Source of the DNA: Mitsuaria sp. PDC51
GTDB taxonomy: Bacteria > Pseudomonadota > Gammaproteobacteria > Burkholderiales > Burkholderiaceae_C
Assembly: GCF_900113225.1 (NCBI RefSeq)
Contig: NZ_FOZE01000003.1
Coordinates: 496,001 to 560,000 of the forward strand
DNA length: 64,000 bases
Reading direction: 5' to 3'
Positions within the stretch are counted from its first letter, which is position 1. Each line of letters opens with the position of its first letter. A program made the translations under genes and the position numbers. The notes beneath the pieces are model-generated. The model saw nothing but the letters and a program-made list of their open reading frames with translations. It did no database searches and was not told where the DNA came from. Positions 16,531 to 25,560 of the stretch are shown in pieces.

Positions 16531-16615
16531 TGGTGCCCGGAGTCGGACTCGAACCGACACGCCTTGCGGCGGGGGATTTTGAGTCCCCTGCGTCTACCGA
16601 TTTCGCCATCCGGGC
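16531..16615 (-). tRNA. tRNA-Leu (anticodon CAA)
   Basis: Read on the minus strand, the 85-nt sequence begins GCCCGGATGGCGAAAT and ends with GGTTCGAGTCC, CCGGGC and an encoded ACCA. The acceptor arms GCCCGGA and TCCGGGC pair over 7 bp. The anticodon stem GGGGA/TCCCC encloses loop CTCAAAA, giving anticodon CAA. A long variable arm of class II type is present between them (CCGCCGCAAGGCG). It lies 150 bp upstream of cysM on the opposite strand. Confidence 0.96.
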
Positions 16616-16765
16616 GTCATCAGCAACGCGGCCCCGGTCGGATCGACGCTGGGGCCGCTGTGCGGGCCATCAACTGAAGCTTCGTCGTGGACAGAGCCAG
16701 AGGGGCCGCGAAAGAAAAGGCATTATGCCACCACAGCCATACGCCGACTGAGAGAATGCGCGGCT

Positions 16766-17695
16766 ATGAGTGATGCAAGCGCCTTCGATCCCACGAGCTA
16801 TCCGACCCTGGAAGACGTCATCGGCCACACGCCGCTGGTGCGGTTGCAACGCGTGCTGGGCCCGGCGCTGGCCGCGCGCGGCAATGTGCTGCTGGCCAAG
16901 CTGGAGGGCAACAACCCGGCGGGCTCGGTCAAGGATCGTCCGGCCATCAGCATGATCCGGCGCGCCGAGGAGCGCGGCGAGATCAAGCCCGGCGACACGC
17001 TCATCGAGGCGACCTCCGGCAACACCGGCATCGCGCTGGCGATGGCCGCGGCGATCCGCGGCTACCGGATGGTGCTGATCATGCCGGAGGACCTGTCGGT
17101 CGAGCGCGCCCAGACGATGAAGGCCTTCGGCGCCGAGCTGATCCTGACGCCGCGCTCCGGCGGCATGGAATACGCCCGCGACCTGGCCGAGCAGATGCAG
17201 CGTGACGGCAAGGGCCGCGTGCTCGATCAATTCGCCAATGGCGACAACCCCCGCATCCATTACGAGACCACCGGTCCCGAGATCTGGCGCGACACCGGCG
17301 GCCGCGTCACCCACTTCGTCAGCGCGATGGGCACGACCGGCACCATCACCGGCGTGTCGCGCTTCCTGAAGGAGCAGAACCCGGACGTGCGCATCGTCGG
17401 CGCGCAGCCGGCGGAAGGCTCGCGCATCCCCGGCATCCGCAAGTGGCCGCCGGCCTACCTGCCCAAGATCTACCGCCCGGAAACGGTGGACGAGCTGGTG
17501 CTGGTCGGCCAGTCCGATGCCGAGGACATGGCCCGCCGGCTGGCCCGCGAGGAAGGCCTGTTCGGCGGCATCTCGGCCGCGGGCGCCTGCTGGGTCGCGA
17601 TGCAGATCGCGCGCCAGGTGAGCAACGCGACGATCGTGTTCGTCGTCTGCGACCGCGGCGACCGCTACCTGTCGACCGGCGTGTTCCCGGCTTGA
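16766..17695 (+). CDS. cysM: Cysteine synthase B (O-acetylserine sulfhydrylase B)
   Basis: This 309-residue PLP enzyme makes cysteine from O-acetylserine and sulfide or thiosulfate. The PLP Lys56 is in NPAGSVKDRPA, the substrate loop is EATSGNTGIAL, and the phosphate-binding loop is SAMGTTGTITG. The QPAEGSRIPGIRKWP segment and the GISAAGACWVA C-terminus are closer to CysM than to CysK. It starts 150 bp from the divergent tRNA-Leu and is followed after 53 bp by a 9-bp hairpin and then a Nudix gene. Length is normal for CysM. Confidence 0.95.
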   Translation: MSDASAFDPTSYPTLEDVIGHTPLVRLQRVLGPALAARGNVLLAKLEGNNPAGSVKDRPAISMIRRAEERGEIKPGDTLIEATSGNTGIALAMAAAIRGYRMVLIMPEDLSVERAQTMKAFGAELILTPRSGGMEYARDLAEQMQRDGKGRVLDQFANGDNPRIHYETTGPEIWRDTGGRVTHFVSAMGTTGTITGVSRFLKEQNPDVRIVGAQPAEGSRIPGIRKWPPAYLPKIYRPETVDELVLVGQSDAEDMARRLAREEGLFGGISAAGACWVAMQIARQVSNATIVFVVCDRGDRYLSTGVFPA

Positions 17696-17733
17696 TGGTC
17701 GGAGGGCTGAGGGCCTGACTGCCTGACGGGCGG

Positions 17734-17757
17734 CCGGCGATCGGGGATGATCGCCGG
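17734..17757 (+). terminator. Hairpin downstream of cysM
   Basis: An inverted repeat CCGGCGATC / GATCGCCGG with a 6-nt loop lies 39 bp after the cysM stop and 33 bp before the Nudix start. It has no U tract, so it may be a weak terminator, an mRNA 3'-end stabiliser or a leader hairpin of the Nudix gene. Confidence 0.35.
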
Positions 17758-17790
17758 ATCGTGATCCGACGGCGCCGCGCGCCTTTGCCC

Positions 17791-18318
17791 ATGACCTTCC
17801 GCTTCTGCCCGCAATGCGCCAGCGAACTGGCGTGGATCGAACTGCCGGAGGACGGCGGCCCCAAGACCCGGCTGCGCTGCCCCCGCTGCGACTTCACCCA
17901 CTGGAACAACCCGACACCGGTGCTGGCGGCGGTGGTCGAGTGCGTCGACCGCGAGGGCCAGGTCTTGCTCGCCCGCAACGCCGCCTGGCCGGGGCGCTTC
18001 TTCGGATTGATCACCGGCTTCATGGAGGCCGGCGAGTCGCCGGAGGAGGGCATCCGGCGCGAGGTGCTGGAGGAGACCTCGCTCGAGGCCCTGGGCGCGA
18101 CGCTGATCGGCGTCTACGACTTCCAGAAGAAGAACCAGGTCATCATCGCGTACCACGTGCCGGCGCGCGGCGAGGTCACGCTGTCGCCGGAGCTGGTCGA
18201 GTACTCGCTGACGCCGCCGGAGCAGCTCGAATGCTGGCCCGCCGGGACCGGCCAGGCGCTGGCGGACTGGCTGCGCGGTCGCGGCCTCGAGCCGAAGTGG
18301 ATGGCGCCGCGCAGCTGA
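17791..18318 (+). CDS. Nudix hydrolase with N-terminal zinc ribbon
   Basis: This 175-residue protein has a zinc ribbon at the N-terminus (FCPQCASE and LRCPRCDF, four Cys) followed by a complete Nudix box (GFMEAGESPEEG, then RREVLEETSL). This layout resembles NudC-like and ADP-ribose/NADH pyrophosphatase-type Nudix proteins, although the NudC signature SQPWPFPxS is absent. The ATG at 17791 was preferred to a GTG at 17761 because the zinc ribbon starts immediately after it. It probably cleaves a nucleoside diphosphate linked to another moiety; the substrate is not predictable. Confidence 0.88.
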   Translation: MTFRFCPQCASELAWIELPEDGGPKTRLRCPRCDFTHWNNPTPVLAAVVECVDREGQVLLARNAAWPGRFFGLITGFMEAGESPEEGIRREVLEETSLEALGATLIGVYDFQKKNQVIIAYHVPARGEVTLSPELVEYSLTPPEQLECWPAGTGQALADWLRGRGLEPKWMAPRS

Positions 18319-18375
18319 GCCGGGCTGACTAGAATCCGCCACATCGCCGGTGCGCGCGCCGGTCAGGACACAAAC

Positions 18376-18603
18376 ATGGACATCCACAAGGAACTCGACA
18401 CCCGCGGACTGAACTGCCCGCTGCCCATCCTCAAGGCCAAGAAGGCGCTGGCGGAAATGGAAAGCGGCCAGCTGCTCAAGGTGGTCGCGACCGACCCGGG
18501 ATCGATGCGCGACTTCCAGGCCTTCTCGCGCCAGACCGGCAATGAGCTGGTCGAGCAGACCAGCGCCGGCGACGAGTTCATCCACGTGCTCAAGCGCCGC
18601 TGA
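18376..18603 (+). CDS. TusA-family sulfurtransferase
   Basis: This 75-residue protein has the single-domain TusA fold. The conserved CPxP motif (LNCPLPILKAKKAL, Cys14) carries the persulfide in family members, and the second half (ATDPGSMRDFQAFSRQTGN) follows family consensus. TusA proteins relay sulfur for tRNA thiolation, molybdenum cofactor or thiosulfate metabolism; the exact pathway cannot be chosen here. It lies near cysM, so sulfur handling is a shared theme. It is convergent with galU, with a hairpin between. Confidence 0.9.
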   Translation: MDIHKELDTRGLNCPLPILKAKKALAEMESGQLLKVVATDPGSMRDFQAFSRQTGNELVEQTSAGDEFIHVLKRR

Positions 18604-18622
18604 GCGCGGATCCGGAAACGAA

Positions 18623-18647
18623 GAAGGCCACGCGTTGCGTGGCCTTC
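18623..18647. terminator. Bidirectional hairpin between tusA-like gene and galU
   Basis: A perfect 11-bp stem (GAAGGCCACGC / GCGTGGCCTTC) with a 3-nt loop sits between two convergent genes, 20 bp after the TusA-family stop and 55 bp after the galU stop. Flanking bases (AACGAA and TTCGTGCTTC) give partial U-rich tails both ways, as expected for a shared terminator. Confidence 0.7.
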
Positions 18648-18701
18648 GTGCTTCATGACGGGACAGTGACGGGAAGTCCTGCCGTCAGAAGTTCAGGGCG
18701 G

Positions 18702-19571
<870 letters not shown>

Positions 19572-19655
19572 TTACGTACACTCCAACGGTAATTGCGCCG
19601 GCATTCTTGCATGGCGCTACTGAAAGAAAATCAAACAATCCTCTCCAAACCCCTC

Positions 19656-20630
19656 ATGTCAGTGCTAGTCCTGGAACCGCTGGAGGCAGACGTCCTGGAA
19701 TGGCTGGCGGAGCGCCATGCCGTGCAGGTCGCCCCCGAGCCGGCGGACGCGCCGCTGACGCTGAGAGAGCATGTTGCGCAGGCCCAGGCAATTTTCCTGC
19801 CCGCCTCCGTCGCGCTGGACGCGGACACCGTCCGCCGCGCGCCGCGACTGCGTGCCGTCGGGCGCATCGGCGCCGGCGCGGAGAACATCGATCTGGAAGC
19901 CTGCCGCGCCGCCAACATCGAAGTGGTGCGCGCGCCGACGGCGGCGGCCTCGGCCGAAGCGGAGTTCGTCATCGGCGCCTTGCTCGCGCTGCTGCGCCGC
20001 GTGCCGGTGCAGGGCGCGGACGGCCAGTGGGTGGGGCGCGAGCTCGGTTGCGCCACCATCGGCCTGGTGGGCCTGACGCCCTCGGCGCGCCAGCTCGCCA
20101 CGCTGCTGCCGGTGTTTGGTGCGCGCGTGATCGGTTATGACCCCAGCCTGCACCATGCCGATCCGCTCTGGGCGCAGTGGGGCATCGAACCCTATGGACT
20201 GCGCGAACTGATGCAGGCCGCCGACGGCGTCAGCGTGCAGCTCGCGTATTTCCCGCGCTACCGCGGCCTGATCGGCGAGCGGGTGCTGAACTTCTGCAAG
20301 CCGTCTCAGGTGCTGGTGTCGACCTCGCACTCGGCCCTGTTCGACGAACAGGCGCTGGCGGACGCGCTGCATGGCGGCCGATTGCTGGCCGCGTGGCTGG
20401 ACCTGATGGAGCCCGGCCTGATGGAAGCCGGGCGCCCCTTGCATGGGGCGCCCGGTCTGCAGGTCACGCCGCGCGTGGCGGCGACGACCCGGGAGTCACG
20501 GATGCGCGCCGCGTGGAGCGTGGCGCGGCGGATCTCGGAGATCCTGTCCACGCCCGCGACGCAGGCCGAATTCAGGCCGACCCACCCAGGCGCGCTGCCT
20601 GATCTTTTAGCCGAACCACGGTGGCGCTGA
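19656..20630 (+). CDS. D-2-hydroxyacid dehydrogenase family protein with degenerate active site
   Basis: This 324-residue protein aligns along its whole length with the SerA/D-isomer 2-hydroxyacid dehydrogenase family ([17 protein letters not shown], then the Rossmann region [17 protein letters not shown]). The usual GxGxxG is replaced by GLTPSA. The NTARG arginine is replaced in [14 protein letters not shown]. The catalytic TPH is TPR (about residue 273, [14 protein letters not shown]). It may therefore be a non-catalytic or re-purposed NAD-binding protein. The ATG at 19656 matches the domain start; an alternative ATG lies at 19611. Its last 59 bp overlap the 3' end of convergent valS. Confidence 0.75.
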   Translation: MSVLVLEPLEADVLEWLAERHAVQVAPEPADAPLTLREHVAQAQAIFLPASVALDADTVRRAPRLRAVGRIGAGAENIDLEACRAANIEVVRAPTAAASAEAEFVIGALLALLRRVPVQGADGQWVGRELGCATIGLVGLTPSARQLATLLPVFGARVIGYDPSLHHADPLWAQWGIEPYGLRELMQAADGVSVQLAYFPRYRGLIGERVLNFCKPSQVLVSTSHSALFDEQALADALHGGRLLAAWLDLMEPGLMEAGRPLHGAPGLQVTPRVAATTRESRMRAAWSVARRISEILSTPATQAEFRPTHPGALPDLLAEPRWR

Positions 20631-23430
20631 AGTCGGCGATGCGCTGACGTTCCTGCTCCACGACGGCCGCCGGGGCGCGCGCCACGAAGCTCTCATTACC
20701 CAGCTTGGCATTGGCCTTGGCGACCTCGCCTTCCAGGCGGGCAATCTCCTTGGCGATGCGGGCGCGCTCGGCCTCGACGTCGATCTCCACTTTCAGCGCC
20801 AGGCGCGCCGCGCCGTGCACCAGCACCGGCGACATCGCGCTCTGCTGGTTGAAGGCGGCCTCGTCCTCGATCAGCTCGACGCTCTGCAGCTTGGCCAGCA
20901 CCTTCAGCGCCGGCGCGGCCTCGCGCAGGAAGGACAGGTCGCCGCCGGCCAGCAGCGGCACGCGGTCGGACGGGCTCAGGCCCATCTCGCCGCGCAGGCT
21001 GCGGCAGGTGCCGACCACGGCCTTGAGCTGCTCGACCCAGGCGATGGCCTGCGGGTCGATGCGCTCGGGCTGCGCGACCGGGTAGGGCGCGGTCACCAGG
21101 TAGTCGGTGGACTTGCGGCCGGCGATCGGCGCGACGGTCTGCCAGAGTTCCTCGGTGATGAAGGGCGCGATCGGGTGCAGCAGACGCAGGATGGTCTCGA
21201 GCACGCGGATCAGCGTGCGGCGCGTGCCGCGCTGCGCGGCCTCGTTGCCCTCGGCCTGCGCGGTCTGCAGCTGCACCTTGGCCAGCTCCAGATACCAGTC
21301 GCAGTACTCGTCCCACACGAAGGAATAGATCGCGTTGGCGACCTGGTCCAGGCGGTAGTCGGCGAAGCCCTGCGCGACGGCCTGCTCGACCTGCTGCAGC
21401 TCGCTGACGATCCAGCGGTCGGCCTGCGAGAACTGCAGGTAACCGTGCGCGCTGCCGCCTGGCGCGCATTGCTCCTTCGAGTGCTCGACCAGGCCGCAGT
21501 CCTGGCCTTGCGTGTTCATCAGCACGAAGCGGGTGGCGTTCCACAGCTTGTTGCAGAAGTTCCGGTAGCCCTCGCAGCGCTTGCTGTCGAAGTTGACGCT
21601 GCGGCCCAGCGTCGCCATCGCCGCGAAGGTGAAACGCAGCGCGTCGGCGCCGTAGCCGGGGATGCCTTCGGGGAATTCCTTCTCGGTGGCCTTGCGGACC
21701 TTGGGCGCGGTCTCGGGCTTGCGCAGGCCCTGGGTGCGCTTGTCCAGCAGCGGGGCCAGCTCGATGCCGTCGATCAGGTCGACCGGGTCCAGCACGTTGC
21801 CCTCGGACTTGCTCATCTTCTTGCCCTGCGCGTCCAGCACCAGGCCGTGGATGTACACATGCTTGAAGGGCACCTTGCCGGTGAAGTGCGTCGTCATCAT
21901 GATCATCCGGGCGACCCAGAAGAAGATGATGTCGTAGCCGGTGACCAGCACCGACGACGGCAGGAACAGGTCCTGCTCGAGCGTCTTGGCGGGCCAGCCC
22001 AGCGTCGAGAACGGCACCAGCGCCGACGAGTACCAGGTGTCCAGCACGTCCTCGTCGCGCTTGAGCGGGCCGGTGTAGCCGGCGGCGGTGGCCTTGGCCT
22101 GCGCCTCGGCCTCGTCATGGGCGACGAAGATCTCGCCGCCCGTGCCGAACCAGGCCGGGATCTGGTGGCCCCACCAGAGCTGGCGCGAGATGCACCAGTC
22201 CTGGATGTTGCCCATCCACTGGTTGTAGGTGTTGACCCAGTTCTCGGGCACGAACCTGACCTCGCCGCTGGCGACCACGTCGATGGCCTTCTGCGCGATG
22301 GACTTGCCGTCCTTGCCCGGCTTGCTGGTGGCGACGAACCACTGGTCCGTCAGCATCGGCTCGACGATCTGCCCGGTGCGCGTGCAGCGCGGGACCATCA
22401 GCTTGTGCTTCTTGACCTCGACCAGCAGGCCTTGCTCCTCCAGCGCCTTGACGATCGCCTTGCGCGCCGCGAAGCGGTCCAGGCCGCGGTACTCGGCCGG
22501 GATCTCGTCCATCGTGTCGACGACGGTCGCGTCCAGCGTGAAGATGGTCAGCATCGGCAGCTGGTGGCGCTGGCCGACCTGGTAGTCGTTGGTGTCGTGG
22601 GCCGGCGTGACCTTGACGACGCCGGTGCCGAATGCCTTGTCGACGTACTCGTCGGCGATCACCGGCACCAGGCGACCGGTGATGGGCAGCTTCACCTGCT
22701 GGCCGATCAGGTGCTTGTAGCGCTCGTCCTCGGGATGGACCATCACCGCGGTGTCGCCCAGCATGGTCTCGGGCCGCGTGGTCGCCACGACCAGCGACTC
22801 GCCGCCCTCGGCCAGCGGATAGCGGATGTGCCACAGCGAACCTTCCTCCTCCTCGCTCTCGACCTCGAGGTCGGAGACGGCGGACTTCAGGATCGGGTCC
22901 CAGCTGACCAGGCGCTTGCCGCGGTAGATCAGGCCTTCGTCGAAGAGCTTGACGAAGGTGTCGACGACGACGGTCGACAGCTTCTCGTCCATCGTGAAGT
23001 ACTCGTGGCCCCAGGACACCGAGTCGCCCATGCGGCGCATCTGCTGCGTGATGGTGGAGCCGGACTGCTGCTTCCATTCCCAGACGCGGGCGACGAAGTT
23101 CTTGCGGCCCAGGTCGTGGCGGCTCTGGCCCTGGCCCTGCAGCTGGCGCTCGACGACGATCTGCGTGGCGATGCCGGCGTGGTCGGTGCCGGGGACCCAC
23201 AGCGTGTTGTGGCCGCGCATCCGGTGGTAGCGCGTCAGCGAGTCCATGATGGTCTGGTTGAACGCATGCCCCATGTGCAGCGTGCCGGTGACGTTGGGCG
23301 GCGGCAGCTGGATGCTGAACGACGGCCTGGCCGGATCGAGCGTCGGCTCGTAGAGGCCCTTGGACTCCCACAGCGGGCCCCAATGGGCTTCGAGAGAGGC
23401 GGGTTCGAAGGACTTGGCGAGTTCGGTCAT
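20572..23430 (-). CDS. valS: Valyl-tRNA synthetase
   Basis: This 952-residue class Ia aminoacyl-tRNA synthetase charges tRNA-Val. The HIGH motif appears as TLHMGHAFN, the KMSKS loop as [15 protein letters not shown], and the editing domain carries [13 protein letters not shown] and the [16 protein letters not shown] segment. A C-terminal coiled coil ([19 protein letters not shown]) is present, as in bacterial ValRS. The start [10 protein letters not shown] at 23430 was chosen over longer readings by homology. Its 3' end overlaps the convergent dehydrogenase-like gene by 59 bp. The 5' leader contains two inverted repeats (23474-23506 and 23512-23537). Confidence 0.97.
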   Translation of the reverse strand: MTELAKSFEPASLEAHWGPLWESKGLYEPTLDPARPSFSIQLPPPNVTGTLHMGHAFNQTIMDSLTRYHRMRGHNTLWVPGTDHAGIATQIVVERQLQGQGQSRHDLGRKNFVARVWEWKQQSGSTITQQMRRMGDSVSWGHEYFTMDEKLSTVVVDTFVKLFDEGLIYRGKRLVSWDPILKSAVSDLEVESEEEEGSLWHIRYPLAEGGESLVVATTRPETMLGDTAVMVHPEDERYKHLIGQQVKLPITGRLVPVIADEYVDKAFGTGVVKVTPAHDTNDYQVGQRHQLPMLTIFTLDATVVDTMDEIPAEYRGLDRFAARKAIVKALEEQGLLVEVKKHKLMVPRCTRTGQIVEPMLTDQWFVATSKPGKDGKSIAQKAIDVVASGEVRFVPENWVNTYNQWMGNIQDWCISRQLWWGHQIPAWFGTGGEIFVAHDEAEAQAKATAAGYTGPLKRDEDVLDTWYSSALVPFSTLGWPAKTLEQDLFLPSSVLVTGYDIIFFWVARMIMMTTHFTGKVPFKHVYIHGLVLDAQGKKMSKSEGNVLDPVDLIDGIELAPLLDKRTQGLRKPETAPKVRKATEKEFPEGIPGYGADALRFTFAAMATLGRSVNFDSKRCEGYRNFCNKLWNATRFVLMNTQGQDCGLVEHSKEQCAPGGSAHGYLQFSQADRWIVSELQQVEQAVAQGFADYRLDQVANAIYSFVWDEYCDWYLELAKVQLQTAQAEGNEAAQRGTRRTLIRVLETILRLLHPIAPFITEELWQTVAPIAGRKSTDYLVTAPYPVAQPERIDPQAIAWVEQLKAVVGTCRSLRGEMGLSPSDRVPLLAGGDLSFLREAAPALKVLAKLQSVELIEDEAAFNQQSAMSPVLVHGAARLALKVEIDVEAERARIAKEIARLEGEVAKANAKLGNESFVARAPAAVVEQERQRIADFSATVVRLKDQAARLGGSA

Positions 23431-23775
23431 GGGGGCGCTCCGCCGCGAGGCGGTGTCATCTAGGCGAGGGACACGGAGCCGGCGATTGTAGAGGGCCATG
23501 GCTCCGGCGAGCCCCGTTCCGGGCGCGCGGAACGGGGGACAGCCGAGGGGGGAGAACAGTCGCCCGGGCGGGGGATGTCGAAAACCAGACCCCTGACGCG
23601 TCGTGTCAGCAGAGGCGCTGCCTCCCCCCTTGGAGGCATTCCGTCGGGTGGGCAGGGGGCGATACAAAACGAAAAGCAGCGATACCGCGGTGAGATGCCC
23701 CGACGAGGCGGCATGGGAATCATGGCGACATGGATTCACCGCCCGGACAACCGGGCTTTACCGAGGAACTGCACC
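23431..23775. other. Gene-free divergent region between valS and the His-rich gene, with two hairpins
   Basis: No supported gene lies in these 345 bp. Two inverted repeats are present: CGGAGCC at 23474-23480 with GGCTCCG at 23500-23506, and CCCCGTTCC at 23512-23520 with GGAACGGGG at 23529-23537. Both fall in the valS 5' leader on the minus strand and could be leader structures. The region must also hold the promoter of the plus-strand His-rich/ferredoxin/two-component operon; I see no clear -35/-10 pair. Confidence 0.5.
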
Positions 23776-24486
23776 ATGCACCTGTTTCGACGCTGGAGCC
23801 ACCACCATGAACGTCAGCACGCTCACTTCGGCCACGATGGTCGCTTCGGTCCTTTCGGCCCTGTGTGTGACGATGGCTTCTACGGCCCGCTGCCCGTCCA
23901 CGGCCCCTGGCACCGGTTCGCCGGTTTCGGCGGTTTCCCGTGGGGCTGGGGCGGGCTCGGACGCGAGCAATTCCGACACGGCCGCCACCGCCACCACGGT
24001 GGCCCTGGTCACCACGGCGGTGATGGGTGGGGCGGCTTCGGCGGGGGCCTGGGACCCGATGCCCACGGTCGCCGCGGCGGGCGGCTGCAAGCCCGGGCCC
24101 GCGCCTTTCTGGACCTGAGCGACAGCCAGGCCGAGCTGCTGGAGCGCCTGGTCGACCAGCTCGGCACGGCGCGGCGCGCGGTCAAGGCGCTGGCCCGTGG
24201 TCCGGAGGTCGCCCGGCTGATCGAGAGCGACAACTTCCGCCGCGAGGAGGCGCAGGAACTCTTCGACGGCCAGGTCGAGGCGCTGCGGGCGACCGGTCCC
24301 GCGCTGTTGGCGGCCGTCGGCGACTTCTTCGACGCGCTCGACTTCGACCAGCAGCAGATGCTGCGTTTCCTGTTGCGCCGGCTGCGTCGCCGCGCCGGAC
24401 GCGACGGACGCGACGGACGCGACGGCGGCCGGGGTGGCCGCGACCGTCGCGACGGTCACGGCGCTGCCAACGACCGGGGCCTTTGA
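23776..24486 (+). CDS. His/Gly-rich Spy/CpxP-like protein heading a two-component operon
   Basis: This 236-residue protein has an N-terminal half extremely rich in His, Gly, Arg and Phe (RRWSHHHERQHAHFGHDG, RHGRHRHHGGPGHHGG), a likely metal-binding segment. A helical region (LDLSDSQAELLERLVDQL, then FDGQVEALRATG and FDQQQMLRFLLRRL) recalls the LTxxQ helices of Spy/CpxP-type metal or stress chaperones. The C-terminus is an R/D/G-rich tail (GRDGRDGRDGGRGG). No signal peptide is apparent, which is odd for a Spy relative. The start at 23776 has GAGGA eight bases upstream. The stop overlaps the ferredoxin start (TGATG). A metal- or envelope-stress role is inference. Confidence 0.72.
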   Translation: MHLFRRWSHHHERQHAHFGHDGRFGPFGPVCDDGFYGPLPVHGPWHRFAGFGGFPWGWGGLGREQFRHGRHRHHGGPGHHGGDGWGGFGGGLGPDAHGRRGGRLQARARAFLDLSDSQAELLERLVDQLGTARRAVKALARGPEVARLIESDNFRREEAQELFDGQVEALRATGPALLAAVGDFFDALDFDQQQMLRFLLRRLRRRAGRDGRDGRDGGRGGRDRRDGHGAANDRGL

Positions 24487-24851
24487 TGGACGGCCGCGAC
24501 TGCCGGCAGCCTCCGGGGCTGCTGCGGCCGGTCATCGACCGCAACCGCTGCGAAGGCAAGGGCGATTGCGTCGAGGTCTGCCCCTATGGCGTGTTCTCGG
24601 TCGGCACCTTGCCGGCGGAGCGCCGCAAGGACCTGAGCCTCTTCGGCAAGCTGCGCGGTTATGCGCACGGCTGGCAGCAGGCCTTCACGCCGAATGCCGA
24701 CGCCTGCCGGGCCTGCGGCCACTGCGTGAAGGCCTGCCCGGAGCGCGCCATCACGCTGGTCCGGCACACGCGCGCCGCGGGCGCCGACGGCTCCCCGGGC
24801 CAGGCGGCTGGGCACAATGGACGGCACGATGCACCGACTGCTGCTGATTGA
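24486..24851 (+). CDS. 2[4Fe-4S] ferredoxin-type protein
   Basis: This 121-residue protein has two Cys clusters separated by about 45 residues: RCEGKGDCVEVCPYGVF and CRACGHCVKACPERAI. Each has the spacing for a 4Fe-4S cluster, although the first is atypical (C-x5-C-x3-C-P). The intervening LFGKLRGYAHGWQQAF segment and Ala/Gly-rich tail are non-descript. It overlaps the His-rich gene by one base and its last 20 or so bases overlap the response-regulator start. An electron carrier inside a two-component operon suggests a redox input or output, but no partner oxidoreductase is present. Confidence 0.85.
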   Translation: MDGRDCRQPPGLLRPVIDRNRCEGKGDCVEVCPYGVFSVGTLPAERRKDLSLFGKLRGYAHGWQQAFTPNADACRACGHCVKACPERAITLVRHTRAAGADGSPGQAAGHNGRHDAPTAAD

Positions 24852-25560
24852 CGACGACGAGGCGCTGGCCGCGCCGCTGGCGAGCTACCTGGCGCGTTTC
24901 GACTTCGCGCTGAGCGCCGTGACGCGGCCGAGCGCCGCGCTGGCGCGGCTGGCCGAGGAGCGCTTCGACGCGCTGATCCTGGACGGCATGCTGCCGGAGA
25001 TGGACGGCTTCGCCTTCTGCAAGCGCGTGCGCGGCGGCAGCGAGCCGTGGCGCGAGATCCCGATCCTGATGCTGACCGCGCGGGGCGACCTGACCGACCG
25101 GGTGGTGGGCCTGGAGCTGGGCGCGGACGATTACCTGGCCAAACCCTTCGAGCCCCGCGAGCTGGCCGCGCGCCTGCAGACCATCCTGCGCCGCACGCGC
25201 CTGGCGCCGGCGGCGGTCGCGCCGGCGACGCTGCTGCGCTTCGAGGGGCTGGAGATCGACACCGCGCGCCGCCTGGTCACGGCCGGCACCGGCCCCGTCG
25301 AGCTGACCAGTACCGAATACGAGCTGCTGGTGATGCTCGCCCGCGAGCCCGGGCGGGTGTTCTCCCGCGACGAGATCCTGAACCGGCTGCGCGGGCAGGA
25401 GGCCGATCTGTTCACCCGGGCGGTGGACATCCTGGTGAGCCGTATGCGTCGCAAGCTCGAGCCGCTGGAGGCGCTCAAGACGCTGCGCAACGCGGGCTAC
25501 TGCTTCGCGTTGCCGGTAGCGGGCGGTGCGGCGTCCGGCGGCGGGGAGGGCGGGTCATGA
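24829..25560 (+). CDS. OmpR-family response regulator (first pair)
   Basis: This 243-residue protein has a receiver domain followed by a winged-helix DNA-binding domain. Acidic pocket residues are in LLLIDDDEAL, the phospho-acceptor Asp in ALILDGMLPEMDGF, and the switch Thr/Lys in MLTARGD and DYLAKPFEPRE. The winged helix shows VELTSTEYELLVML and GRVFSRDEIL...RAVDILVSRMRRKLE. The start was set at the ATG at 24829 (MHRLLLIDDD); an ATG at 24817 is equally possible. It overlaps the ferredoxin gene and, by ATGA, the kinase gene. Confidence 0.93.
   Translation: MHRLLLIDDDEALAAPLASYLARFDFALSAVTRPSAALARLAEERFDALILDGMLPEMDGFAFCKRVRGGSEPWREIPILMLTARGDLTDRVVGLELGADDYLAKPFEPRELAARLQTILRRTRLAPAAVAPATLLRFEGLEIDTARRLVTAGTGPVELTSTEYELLVMLAREPGRVFSRDEILNRLRGQEADLFTRAVDILVSRMRRKLEPLEALKTLRNAGYCFALPVAGGAASGGGEGGS

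Noticed and set aside
16531-16615. tRNA-Leu as an integration site for an island
   Set aside because: Both sides carry ordinary host-like genes, and no duplicated tRNA 3' end or integrase is visible nearby.
20815-23463. 882-codon plus-strand frame over valS
   Set aside because: Composition artefact opposite a clear valyl-tRNA synthetase.
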